DNA of 36,612 bases from contig JANXWY010000448.1 in assembly GCA_025350905.1 (NCBI GenBank), positions 1 through 36,612 on the forward strand. Direction: 5' to 3'. The notes beneath the pieces are model-generated. The model saw only the letters and a program-made list of their open reading frames with translations, had not been told where the DNA came from and searched no databases. The translations under genes were made by a program, and so were the position numbers. The stretch is from Verrucomicrobiota bacterium (GTDB taxonomy: Bacteria > Verrucomicrobiota > Verrucomicrobiia > Limisphaerales > JADLHS01). Positions 1 to 8,196 of the stretch are shown here, in pieces. Position 1 is the stretch's first letter. Each line of letters starts with the position of its first letter.

Positions 1-1149
1 CATGCCGCCGCCGACGCACATGGTCACCAGACCGTAACGACCATTGCGCCGCTTGAGTTCGTGCAGAATGGAGACGGTCAGCTTGGCGCCGGTGGCGCCA
101 AGCGGATGACCCAGGGCCACGGCGCCGCCGTTCACGTTGACCTTGTCAGCGGGCAGCGCGCACTGGCGGATGACTGAGAGGGCCTGGCAGGCGAACGCTT
201 CGTTGAGCTCAATCAGGTCCAGGTCCTCAACCTTCAAGCCGGCTTTCTTCAGAGCTTTCGGAATCGCCTCGACGGGACCGATGCCCATGATGCCGGGCGG
301 CACGCCACCCACGGCGTAAGTGACGAAACGCGCCAGCGGCTTCACGCCGAGCGCTTTCATTCTTTCGCCCGACATCAGGATCACGGCCGCGGCCCCGTCA
401 CTGCGTTGCGAAGCGTTCCCGGCCGTGACCGAACCTTTGGGATTGAACGCGGGTCGCAACGCGGCGAGTTTTTCCAGCGAAGTGTCGCGGCGGGGACCTT
501 CGTCGGTGTCGAAAATAAACTCAGTCACTTTACGTTTGCTGTTTTGATCCAAGGTAACTTCGCGTCCGCTGACGGAAACGGATTCCTCCTTGAAGCGGCC
601 GGCCGCGATGGCGGCGATGGCTTTTTGATGGCTTTCGTACGCGAAGGTATCCTGGTCGGCGCGCGAAACCTGAAATTGGCTGGCCACATTTTCGGCGGTC
701 AACCCCATCGCGAGGTACGAATCCGGCAAATCAGCTACGAGGCAGGGATTGGGCGTCATCTTGAATCCCATCATCGGCACCTGGCTCATGCTCTCCGTGC
801 CGCCGGCGATGACAATATCCGCCATGCCGCTCAGGATGCGTTGCGCCCCCATGGCGATCGCTTCCAAGCCCGAGGCGCAAAAACGATTGATGGTCACGCC
901 CGGCACGGTGTCTGGCAGTCCCGCCCGCAGAATCGTCAGGCGCGCCAGGTTCATGCCTTGCGGCCCTTCCGGCATGGCGCAGCCTAGGATGACATCGTCA
1001 ATCTGCTCGGGGGAAATTTGCGGCGCCCGCTGGAGCGCGGCCTTGAACACCACCGCCCCCAAATCCGCCGGGTGAACGGTCTTGAGCCGTCCATTTGGGG
1101 CCTTGCCCACCGGGGTGCGCACGGCCGATACAATAAAAACTTCCTTCAT
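1..1149 (-). CDS. fadA: Acetyl-CoA acyltransferase (thiolase), 3' end cut by window
   Basis: Thiolase II family enzyme for the last step of beta-oxidation, cleaving 3-ketoacyl-CoA with CoA to acetyl-CoA and a shortened acyl-CoA in the cytoplasm. The first 383 codons are present and the frame is open to base 1, so only about ten residues are missing compared with the usual ~393. The N-terminus MKEVFIVSAVRTPVGK is typical. The nucleophilic cysteine lies in TINRFCASG (Cys91). The C-terminal part has NGGAVALGHPLGATGAK, with the catalytic histidine, and CVGGGM, with the second catalytic cysteine. The gene follows a hydroxyacyl-CoA dehydrogenase/enoyl-CoA hydratase fusion on the same strand, an arrangement like fadN-fadA of Bacillus. 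A repeat-bearing gap of about 200 bases separates the two. Degradative thiolase rather than biosynthetic acetoacetyl-CoA thiolase is inferred from this neighbour. Confidence 0.95.
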   Translation of the reverse strand, partial: MKEVFIVSAVRTPVGKAPNGRLKTVHPADLGAVVFKAALQRAPQISPEQIDDVILGCAMPEGPQGMNLARLTILRAGLPDTVPGVTINRFCASGLEAIAMGAQRILSGMADIVIAGGTESMSQVPMMGFKMTPNPCLVADLPDSYLAMGLTAENVASQFQVSRADQDTFAYESHQKAIAAIAAGRFKEESVSVSGREVTLDQNSKRKVTEFIFDTDEGPRRDTSLEKLAALRPAFNPKGSVTAGNASQRSDGAAAVILMSGERMKALGVKPLARFVTYAVGGVPPGIMGIGPVEAIPKALKKAGLKVEDLDLIELNEAFACQALSVIRQCALPADKVNVNGGAVALGHPLGATGAKLTVSILHELKRRNGRYGLVTMCVGGGM

Positions 1150-1180
1150 ATTTTTAGCTGTAGGTATTCCGTCGAACGGA

Positions 1181-1328
1181 CCCCTCACCCCGACCCTCTC
1201 CCCATCCGATGGGGAGAGGGAGAATCGTCGTCAGTCGGTCGGCGAATCGAGCGCGGCCGGAATTCACATGAGCCGCACATTTCTTTTCCCTCTCCCCCGC
1301 GGAGGGGGAGAGGGCCAGGGTGAGGGGG
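1181..1328. repeat. Palindromic GGGGAGAGGG-type repeat, intergenic copy
   Basis: About 148 bases bounded by inverted ends: CCCCTCACCC at the left and GGGTGAGGGG at the right. Inside each end is a smaller hairpin, CCTCTCCCC/GGGGAGAGG on the left and CCCTCTCCCCC/GGGGGAGAGGG on the right. The middle is unrelated to the ends. It fills the space between the thiolase and the dehydrogenase/hydratase gene. A second copy of the family lies inside a coding sequence at 7231-7351. The structure resembles dispersed REP- or MITE-like elements and could form a strong hairpin in the mRNA between the two beta-oxidation genes. Confidence 0.85.
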
Positions 1329-1350
1329 TACTCCAACATTCAGTTTGATC

Positions 1351-3768
1351 TCAATTCCGCAACGGCTTGCCCGTCTTGAGCGTGTGCTTGATGCGCTCAA
1401 CCGTTTTTGGTTCGCCGCACAAGCTCAGGAAAACTTCGCGTTCCAGATCCATGATGTATTGCTCGGAGACAAAGTGCAGCGAGGTCAGGTCGCCGCCACA
1501 CAGAATATAAGCGAGCTTCGAACCGATTTTCTGGTCATGCTCACTGATCTGGCCCGCCCCCCGCATCTGCTGCAGGATCACTTTGAACAGGGTGAGGCCC
1601 GCTTCGCCGATGGCGGGAATGTCGGTGCGTTGCGGTCGGGGCCGATAACCCTGCGCCACCATTTGCAACACCTGCGCCTTGGCTTCGCCGATGACCCAGT
1701 CCCGGTTCAACACGACGGTGGTTTCTCCGTTCCGCAAGAAACGCAACTTGGCGGCCTCCGCCGCGCTGGTGGAAACCTTCGCCAGTCCCAAGGTTTCCCA
1801 CGCGTGGCGGACGCCGGGGAAATAATCCGCTTCGTCATTGCGGATGATCTGCTCGGTGCAGCGGACCAGCATTTCCTTCGAGCCGTGCGCGCCGGGAATG
1901 AGGCCGACGCCGACTTCCGGCAGACCCATGTAGGTTTCGGCGGCGATCACGATATGATCGCAACCCAGCGTCACTTCGCAACCGCCCCCAAGGGTGTAGC
2001 CGTGACAGGCGGCGACCACCGGTTTCTCGAACTGGCGCAAGGAGCTCGTGGCTTTTTGAAACGTGCGAATGCTCAAGTCGACTTCGTCCCAATCCTGATT
2101 CTGAATCTGGGTCGTTAACAGCATCAGGTTGGCGCCGGCGGAAAAATGCGGACCTTGATTGCCGATGACCAAGCCGATGAAATTCTTGCTCACTTCCTCC
2201 AACGATTGCTTCAGCAGGCCCAGTTGATCGCCGCCAATCACATTCATCTTGGTGTGGAATTCGAGACAGGCCACGCCGTCACCCAGATCGATCAGACTCG
2301 CGCCGGGATTGCTGAGGACCACCTTGTGCGCTTTATGCAGGCGCGGAAGGTGGATGACTTTCGGCGCTTCGACCTCGGCCACGAAGCCGCGTTTGGTGAG
2401 GTCGAAGAATGAGCGTCGGCTGGCGCGGTCTTCGTAGAATGAATTTTTTCCGGCGGCGAGCAGATCGCGGACAACAGTGGGAACGGCCCGGTCCTCATTC
2501 GCCAGCCGCTCCGCAGTGGCGGCCACGCCCAGCGCATCCCAGATTTCAAACGGCCCGAGTTCCCAGTTGTAACCCCACTTCATCGCGTTATCGACCGTGA
2601 CGACATCCTCCGCAATTTCCGCCAGCCGGTCGGCGGCATAGCTGAGCACCGCGCTGAGATGGCGCCACGCGAACACACCGGCCTTGTCGGACGCGGCACA
2701 AAGGGTCCGGATGCGCTCCGCCCGGTTGGAAATCTTGCTGACCGCTTCCAACGAATCAAACTGCGGCTTCTGCTGCGGCCGGTACTCCATCGTCCGGTAG
2801 TCCAGCGTGAGAATCTGGCGGCCTTTGTCCGTCTTGACCCGCTGATAAAAGCCCTGGCCCTTTTTCTCGCCCCACCAACCGCGCTTGACCATGTCTTCGA
2901 TGAATTCCACCTGGCGAAAGACCGCGATTTGGGGATCGTGCTGGAGCAACTCGCGCAAGTTGCGGCCCATTTGCGCCATCAGGTCAACGCCCACGATGTC
3001 GCCCAGCCGAAAGGTGGCGCTTTTGGGTCGCCCCATGGCCGGACCGGTGATGGCGTCCACTTCATCAATGCTCAGCCCTTCATCGATCATCAGCAACGCC
3101 ACCTGTTGCATGTCAAAACAACCAATGCGATTGGCGACAAACCCCGGCGTGTCCTTGGCGTGGACGATGCCCTTGCCGAGCACCGCTTCACCGAACTCAC
3201 CAAAAGCTTTGAGCAGCGCCAGGTCGGTGTCGGGCGTCGGGATGAGTTCGAGCAGCCGCATGTACCGCGGCGGGTTGAAAAAGTGCGTGCCGAAAAAGCG
3301 ACGGCGATATTCCAGCGGCAGACCTTTCGTCATGCCGGCGATGGACAGGCCGGAGGTATTGGTGGTGACCAGGGCCTCGGGCCGGGCGTGCGCGGCGATC
3401 TTCGCGTGGATCGCCAGCTTCAACTCCATACGCTCCAACACCGCCTCGATGACCCAGTCGGCGTCTTTGATCTCCGCCAAGTTGTCTTCCACGTTGCCCA
3501 GGCGGACGAGGTTCGCCGCTTCGGAGACAAAGAACGGCGCGGGCGAAAGCTTTTTGGCGCGTTCGAACAGGGTTTTGGTGACGCGATTCCGGACCTCGGG
3601 TGATTGCAGCGTCAGCCCGCGTTTCGATTCCTCGGGCAGCAGTTCGTTCGGAACAATGTCCATCAGGAGCGATGGGATTCCGACGTTGGCCAGATGCGCG
3701 GCAATTTGCGCGCCCATATTACCCGCCCCGATGACGGCGGCTTTTCGTATTCTAAGCATAATGTTCAT
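1351..3768 (-). CDS. fadN: 3-hydroxyacyl-CoA dehydrogenase / enoyl-CoA hydratase fusion (FadN-like)
   Basis: A cytoplasmic bifunctional beta-oxidation enzyme of 805 residues that hydrates enoyl-CoA and oxidises the 3-hydroxyacyl-CoA with NAD. The N-terminal Rossmann fold starts at once with the nucleotide-binding motif GAGNMG (residues 14-19). 3-hydroxyacyl-CoA dehydrogenase C-terminal-type regions follow in the middle. The last ~300 residues are a crotonase domain, with the oxyanion-hole segment HFSAGANL and catalytic-glutamate regions GGGCEVTLGCD and LPEVGVGLIPG. This domain order (dehydrogenase first, hydratase last) matches FadN of Bacillus and is the reverse of FadB/FadJ. The start at 3768 was chosen because GAGGGG lies just upstream and the Rossmann strand follows directly; an in-frame start at 3828 would add 20 unlikely residues. 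It is the first gene of the pair with the thiolase. Confidence 0.92.
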   Translation of the reverse strand: MNIMLRIRKAAVIGAGNMGAQIAAHLANVGIPSLLMDIVPNELLPEESKRGLTLQSPEVRNRVTKTLFERAKKLSPAPFFVSEAANLVRLGNVEDNLAEIKDADWVIEAVLERMELKLAIHAKIAAHARPEALVTTNTSGLSIAGMTKGLPLEYRRRFFGTHFFNPPRYMRLLELIPTPDTDLALLKAFGEFGEAVLGKGIVHAKDTPGFVANRIGCFDMQQVALLMIDEGLSIDEVDAITGPAMGRPKSATFRLGDIVGVDLMAQMGRNLRELLQHDPQIAVFRQVEFIEDMVKRGWWGEKKGQGFYQRVKTDKGRQILTLDYRTMEYRPQQKPQFDSLEAVSKISNRAERIRTLCAASDKAGVFAWRHLSAVLSYAADRLAEIAEDVVTVDNAMKWGYNWELGPFEIWDALGVAATAERLANEDRAVPTVVRDLLAAGKNSFYEDRASRRSFFDLTKRGFVAEVEAPKVIHLPRLHKAHKVVLSNPGASLIDLGDGVACLEFHTKMNVIGGDQLGLLKQSLEEVSKNFIGLVIGNQGPHFSAGANLMLLTTQIQNQDWDEVDLSIRTFQKATSSLRQFEKPVVAACHGYTLGGGCEVTLGCDHIVIAAETYMGLPEVGVGLIPGAHGSKEMLVRCTEQIIRNDEADYFPGVRHAWETLGLAKVSTSAAEAAKLRFLRNGETTVVLNRDWVIGEAKAQVLQMVAQGYRPRPQRTDIPAIGEAGLTLFKVILQQMRGAGQISEHDQKIGSKLAYILCGGDLTSLHFVSEQYIMDLEREVFLSLCGEPKTVERIKHTLKTGKPLRN

Positions 3769-3985
3769 GCCCCTCGGTGGGGGCCCCCAAAGTGTATCCG
3801 CAGCGAAGCGCGTTCGGCGCCGCATCACTGCCCGAGTGATCCTGCAGGATTACGGAACGTCCGGGCATGGCCCGCGCCTCGCGGCCGTGCGACCAAAAGC
3901 CGCCGGCAATTGCGTTCGGGCGAATTCAAAGCTGAACGGGCGGCGGTATTTTTGCAACTGCATTCCCGTGCCCGAGCCTGATCAC

Positions 3986-4939
3986 TTATTTCACCAGCCG
4001 AAAAAATCTCACGCCGCTCGAAAAAGGATTAGTCACCACATTTTGGAGCCCCAGCAACGCCGGCAGGTTCGTGACCGCCGCCCATGGATTGCCGGCGCTG
4101 AGGTCCACGGTGGATTCCAACTGGTAGCCCACCGCGGTGGCGGGCCAGGAAATCACCACGTCATTGCCGGCGCTTTGGATGTCCAAAGTCGGCGCCGGCG
4201 GCGCGTAACTTTGACCGCTTTCGGTCCGAAAGGTGACGCCGGGCGCGGAAAGGTACAGGTGGCCGGTGTGCGAGAAGTCGCCGTCCGACACGCCGCCGTT
4301 GGCGGCGCTGCCATGCACGTTGAGTTGATAGGTGATCGGAATGGCGACGTCGCCAAAGCCAGGGTAATCCGTGGAGATGAAACGGATGCGCGTCTCTTCG
4401 GTGGCCGGGCCCACCCCGAAAAAGTCCAGATTTTCGATCGACACCGACAAGCCGCCCGCACAATCAGCTTGTCCGCTCACGTTGCACCCCCCGTCGAGGG
4501 CGAGCGTCACGGCCAGTTGCACCGCCCCCTGCCCACGCGAAAAATAGAGCGTGTCATCAATGAGTGCGAGGGCGCTGCCGCCCACCAACGGGGCGAGCCC
4601 AGACGCGTTGGTGCTACCGGTTTCATAAAATGCCCGAGCCGACAGCGATCCATTGCCAGTATTGGCGGAGACAATCCATTGGGCGGTTCCGTAAGGCGGG
4701 ACGGCGAGACTGCCGCTCACACTCGCGCTGACGGGCGCGACGAAGCTTATTTTCTCGTCCTGCTGCAGGCCGCCCCCATACACAGTGGCCAGGAACCGGA
4801 GCGGGGCCGCGTTCGCCCCCAGCGTCAAACTCGAAAGGCAAACCACGACTAACCAGAACGGGTGGGGGCAACTTCCAATCCTTGGTTTTCGCAGCTGGGT
4901 GGGAAGCGATAATGCGGCTTTGAGTGTGGCTGGTATCAT
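3986..4939 (-). CDS. Secreted protein with C-terminal verrucomicrobial repeat-type domain
   Basis: A 317-residue protein of unrecognised function. A long basic N-region is followed by a hydrophobic stretch (WLVVVCLSSLTLGANAA, about residues 29-45) that looks like a signal peptide ending at Ala-Asn-Ala-Ala. The mature part is rich in Gly, Ser, Thr and Asn, with few charges, as in extracellular beta-sandwich proteins. About residues 230-317 form a separate module (VVISWPATAVGYQLEST ... FFRLVK), a fibronectin-III-like layout seen at the C-termini of many secreted Verrucomicrobia proteins. The protein at 28854-30767 ends in a similar module. It lies downstream of the glycan-degradation block on the same strand with a gap of about 150 bases. 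No catalytic motif is visible, so a structural or binding role is as likely as an enzymatic one. Confidence 0.75.
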   Translation of the reverse strand: MIPATLKAALSLPTQLRKPRIGSCPHPFWLVVVCLSSLTLGANAAPLRFLATVYGGGLQQDEKISFVAPVSASVSGSLAVPPYGTAQWIVSANTGNGSLSARAFYETGSTNASGLAPLVGGSALALIDDTLYFSRGQGAVQLAVTLALDGGCNVSGQADCAGGLSVSIENLDFFGVGPATEETRIRFISTDYPGFGDVAIPITYQLNVHGSAANGGVSDGDFSHTGHLYLSAPGVTFRTESGQSYAPPAPTLDIQSAGNDVVISWPATAVGYQLESTVDLSAGNPWAAVTNLPALLGLQNVVTNPFSSGVRFFRLVK

Positions 4940-5088
4940 AGCGATGACTTGGGTTGATTTTGCCCGACCGGTTAAAATACTTTCACCGATTGGTTGTCGG
5001 TCGTTTCGGGTTTTGGCTTTCGCGTTTTCGGTGTGGGTTTGCGGCCCCAGTATGAACCATTGGCCCGCGCGAGCAATATTTCATTCCA

Positions 5089-8000
5089 TTATTGTTCCAG
5101 GAACGACACAGGTTTCGCACCCCCACCACCGTTGCCCAGGCCGATTTCCAGCGCCTGCAAGAACGCCTCGCCGCGCACCGGCTTACCGGCTTCCAAGCGC
5201 TCTGCACCGGTGAGGTGGACTTCGATGATGCCGTTGCGTGGTTCGAGGTCGTTGAAGACCAGGTCCACGGCGCGGTCCAACCCGCCTGCCGTGGCGTGCA
5301 TATCGAGCCCGGATTCCGCCGCCGGTAGGGTCATCGCGCTGCGATGACCCCGCGCCGTATCAGGCGTGGAACGAGTGTTTGCGTCCGCACCTTCCGGTGA
5401 AATTCGTTTCGCCCGCTGCACGCGGGCGAGGTCATCGCAGCGCGATGACCCTACCGCCGTGGCGCACACATCGAAGCGCTCGACGACACGCCGGCCGTTG
5501 ACGCTGATGTCAAATCTGTTCTTTCCGGTTTGCTGGCCGCGCGTGGCGGCGAACTTCAGCCGGGCGTGATATTTGCCCGGACCGACCGTCACGTTGACCC
5601 AGAAATCCGTTGCCTGAACGCCGTAGCGATATAACTCCGGGTCGGGGGTGCCGCGAATCGGTTCGTTCGTCGCGTTGGTCCACCAGCAGCGGGCGACGGC
5701 GTCCGCGCCGCCGGTGAGGCGCGTGACGAACTCCGTGGCCGGTCGCCACGCGTGCCCGTGTGAATCACGCCAGTCCGTCCGACCGGTGTAGCCGAAAATC
5801 ATCCGCTGCGTTTCTGTAGGTCCCGGCCCGCTCGGAAAATGATGGGCGCCGGTCGCCGCCGAGAACTGAACGCCTTCCACATAAACCCGCGTGCCGCTGG
5901 CGTATGGATTTTGCGCTCCGCGCGCCATGATCTTGAGTGTGTGCGGACCCTCGGCGAGACCGTTTCGGTAGTGAAGCACCTGCTGGCGGCGGGGTAACGG
6001 ATTCCAGCAGTCAATGGGGACGAGTTGTTTTTCATCATCCAGAAAAACATCCGCCAGTCCGCCTGATGGATCCGTCCGCCCGATAAGCCGCAACTGATTG
6101 CCATCAAAATGCGAGGTCACAGTTGCGCCTGCGATGTCAGCGACGTGACACCGCCCGTTAAACCCGGGTTCCGAATTCGGTAGGGTCATCGCGCTGCGAT
6201 GACCCCGCGCCGTATCAGGCGCGGAACGACTTTTTGCATTCGTACTTTCCTGGACGATTCCTTTCGCCCGCTGGACGCGGGCGAGGTCATCGCAGCGCGA
6301 TGACCCTACCAACTCGATTTCCTCGTGCCAGTCACCCGAGAAATCCAGCGCTGCGTCGTCCACCACGCGCAGCGGATCCTTGCCGGTCACGACAACGCGT
6401 TTGGCCCCATCGTGGCGGATGGTCACCAGCGTGTCGCCATTCGGCAAGCGCTTCAACGTATAGCCATTGGCTTTCAAGTCGCGGCGGGCGCGCAACGAGC
6501 GATCGTCGGCCTGGATTTCCTTGGGCGCGAACGCCAGCCGCAGAACGTCCACCGTTTTCGGCGGCGCATCGAACGTCGTGTATTCAATCCGGCCCGGGCC
6601 GTACACCACCGACGTTACGACGGCGGACGAGCGCATGATATGGTTCTCGCGACTGGCCCCCAATTCCTCCGGCAGCCACGCCATCGCCGCCAGCAGAAAT
6701 CGCAGCGGCATCGGATGGGCGATGTTGAACCAACTGCCGTTGACAATCACTCCGCCGTCAAGGTTGTCTTCGGTCTGTCCGTTCTCGTGTCCGTCGTACG
6801 TTTGCAACACGATCTGGCGGAGCGCCAGTTCGCGCGCCCACGCGCTGTCGGCCAAAACGGCGTATTGCGCGAAGACCGGCGCCAAATCCAGCGGCGCGTA
6901 CCAAAGCGATCGGCCGCAGCAGGAACTGGATTCCGGATAAGCCCACGCCCCGTTGTAAACGTCGCCGCCCGACTCGGGCGCCACGCTGGTGCGATTGAAA
7001 AACACCGAGAGAATATTGCGGGCGTCCGTCCGCCAGTTCGGGAAGTGCGTCGGGTGGTCGAGCAAATAACGCGCGGCATCCGGCGTGGTCAGACAGTTCT
7101 GCACGGGGTTGGCCCAATCCCAGAAGTAGCGACCCCAGGTGTCATCCACCGCCCAAGCCGGCAGCAGTTTATCCCGCAGGTAGCGCTCGCCCGCAACCCG
7201 GGCCGCAATCAGGCGCGATCGAGCGCTGGTCTCCCTATCCCCCACCGAGGGGGAGAGGGCCGAGGTGAGGGGGCTTGGGCGAAAAGGTGCAGCCTCAGCG
7301 CCTGAGGTAGTCCCCTCACCCTGGCCCTCTCCTCTGCCGAAGGGGAGAGGGAAACCATCGCCCGCGCGGGTCGGCTTACTCTCAATTGTTTCAGTAACGC
7401 GCAGCAGTTCTTCGAGAAACCCCAGGATCATCGTCACGCCACCGGTTTGCTTGTTGTCCTTCCACGGGGACGCTTCCGAGTTCACGTAACGCGGCCAGGG
7501 ATCGGCCGTCGGATCCAGGTTGCAATGCTCGGCCAGCAGATTACCCCAATGTTGCGCCGTCGCGAGCCAGCGCCGATTGCCGGTGACCTGATAGGCGCGC
7601 AGCAAGGCCTGCCCCGTGCACGCGACGAGGTCGAGCTGGATCATTCCGTTCGGATCGCAACGGCCATACGGCTTGCCCTTGACCGGGACGCTGATGAACA
7701 CGCCGGGCCACGGATGCTCCGGCGGCGTGACGCACCAGTCCACGAGGAAATCCGCCATGTAGGTCAGGTGCGCGATGGCGGCCGCGTCGCCGGAATAGCG
7801 GTAGTAATCCACGAAGCCATTCAACACGCTGGTGGCGCGCTGACCGATGTCGCCGTTGTCCCAGTCCTTGAGCGGGGCCGGCGTGATCACGCCGTTGGTA
7901 TCAATTTTCCACGAGCCGTTGAAAACGTAATGCGGCCAGGCGGGCACGCCATTGCTGACCGAGGTCCAAGGGTAACGTTTCAACGTCTCCGCGGCGATGC

Positions 8001-8196
8001 GCACCCGCCAATCGCATTGACCGTTCAGTCCGTGATACCAAGGCGCAATGACGCCGTGCGCGTCCGTTACGGTTTCATGCCCGTAGTAACTTGGTTTGAC
8101 CGTCGCGGCCGCGGGCAGTGAGATACTAACAAGGACGCAAAGGACTAAAAGAACCGAAGGGACCGGGGCACGAAAGGATAACCGGCACGGGGTCAT
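5089..8196 (-). CDS. Large secreted toroid/malectin-like protein carrying three in-frame repeat insertions
   Basis: A 1035-residue secreted protein, probably a glycan-active enzyme. A signal peptide (SVLLVLCVLVSISLPAAA) is followed by a helix-rich, Trp-rich region to about residue 530 that resembles an alpha/alpha six-hairpin glycosidase toroid. The C-terminal third contains beta-rich, malectin-like ligand-binding segments (for example YRYGVQATDFWVNVTVGPG and NRFDISVNGRRVVERFDV). The ATG at 8196 overlaps the stop of the upstream four-helix gene as ATGA, which decides the start over an in-frame GTG at 8211. Three dispersed repeats are read through in frame: about residues 282-322 (GGGGAGAGGG family), and about 630-673 and 915-958 (two copies of another palindromic element, both encoding VGSSRCDDLARVQRAK). 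Without them the protein would be about 905 residues. No exact family or substrate can be named. Confidence 0.85.
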   Translation of the reverse strand: MTPCRLSFRAPVPSVLLVLCVLVSISLPAAATVKPSYYGHETVTDAHGVIAPWYHGLNGQCDWRVRIAAETLKRYPWTSVSNGVPAWPHYVFNGSWKIDTNGVITPAPLKDWDNGDIGQRATSVLNGFVDYYRYSGDAAAIAHLTYMADFLVDWCVTPPEHPWPGVFISVPVKGKPYGRCDPNGMIQLDLVACTGQALLRAYQVTGNRRWLATAQHWGNLLAEHCNLDPTADPWPRYVNSEASPWKDNKQTGGVTMILGFLEELLRVTETIESKPTRAGDGFPLPFGRGEGQGEGTTSGAEAAPFRPSPLTSALSPSVGDRETSARSRLIAARVAGERYLRDKLLPAWAVDDTWGRYFWDWANPVQNCLTTPDAARYLLDHPTHFPNWRTDARNILSVFFNRTSVAPESGGDVYNGAWAYPESSSCCGRSLWYAPLDLAPVFAQYAVLADSAWARELALRQIVLQTYDGHENGQTEDNLDGGVIVNGSWFNIAHPMPLRFLLAAMAWLPEELGASRENHIMRSSAVVTSVVYGPGRIEYTTFDAPPKTVDVLRLAFAPKEIQADDRSLRARRDLKANGYTLKRLPNGDTLVTIRHDGAKRVVVTGKDPLRVVDDAALDFSGDWHEEIELVGSSRCDDLARVQRAKGIVQESTNAKSRSAPDTARGHRSAMTLPNSEPGFNGRCHVADIAGATVTSHFDGNQLRLIGRTDPSGGLADVFLDDEKQLVPIDCWNPLPRRQQVLHYRNGLAEGPHTLKIMARGAQNPYASGTRVYVEGVQFSAATGAHHFPSGPGPTETQRMIFGYTGRTDWRDSHGHAWRPATEFVTRLTGGADAVARCWWTNATNEPIRGTPDPELYRYGVQATDFWVNVTVGPGKYHARLKFAATRGQQTGKNRFDISVNGRRVVERFDVCATAVGSSRCDDLARVQRAKRISPEGADANTRSTPDTARGHRSAMTLPAAESGLDMHATAGGLDRAVDLVFNDLEPRNGIIEVHLTGAERLEAGKPVRGEAFLQALEIGLGNGGGGAKPVSFLEQ
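5308..5455 (-). repeat. Palindromic element, coding copy A
   Basis: A 148-base unit. Its 132-base core (5324-5455) has perfect 26-base terminal inverted repeats, beginning GGTAGGGTCATCGC on the plus strand and ending GCGATGACCCTACC. An inner hairpin is formed by GCCCGCTGCACGCGGGC. The core length is a multiple of three and the minus-strand frame has no stop, so the host gene reads through it. Copy B is at 6163-6310 in the same orientation and the same phase. The ends are identical in the two copies and the middle 40 or so bases differ. Confidence 0.9.
6163..6310 (-). repeat. Palindromic element, coding copy B
   Basis: The second copy of the element at 5308-5455, with the same 26-base perfect terminal inverted repeats around a 132-base core at 6179-6310. 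Homology between the copies extends 16 bases beyond the core on the low-coordinate side (CCCGGGTTCCG here, CCCGGATTCCG in copy A). It stops abruptly at the other end. It is translated in the same frame as copy A, giving VGSSRCDDLARVQRAK at the start and DTARGHRSAMTLP near the end. Confidence 0.9.
7231..7351. repeat. Palindromic GGGGAGAGGG-type repeat, coding copy
   Basis: This copy has the same architecture as the intergenic repeat at 1181-1328 with the halves arranged the other way round. A CCCCCACCGAGGGGG hairpin and a GAGGTGAGGGG arm lie on the left; CCCCTCACCCTGG and a CCCTCTCC/GGGGAGAGGG hairpin lie on the right. It sits inside the 1035-residue secreted protein gene and is translated in frame on the minus strand as a Gly/Glu/Arg- and Ser/Pro-rich peptide (PLPFGRGEGQGEG ... 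SPLTSALSPS). Confidence 0.85.
8129..8176 (+). repeat. AAAGGAC micro-repeat cluster, low-coordinate side of four-helix gene
   Basis: Short degenerate iterations, AAGGACGCAAAGGAC, then CCGAAGGGACC and CGAAAGG, read on the plus strand toward the four-helix gene. They lie inside the region encoding the signal peptide of the downstream secreted protein. A cluster of the same kind in inverted orientation lies at the other end of the four-helix gene (8815-8847). Similarity is at the level of short imperfect units only. Confidence 0.5.

Noticed and set aside
2885-4852. Long plus-strand open frame of 655 codons
   Set aside because: It runs opposite the dehydrogenase/hydratase and the secreted protein, both with clear family or signal-peptide features; its Ser/Arg/Met-rich composition is that of an antisense frame in GC-rich DNA.
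4983-5088. Iterated GTTTTCG/GGTTTTGG-like sequence between two secreted genes
   Set aside because: It is low-complexity intergenic sequence with no defined unit or second copy that I could find.
5324-6310. CRISPR-like array formed by the repeated palindromes
   Set aside because: There are only two copies, 855 bases apart, inside a coding frame, with no regular spacers and no cas genes.
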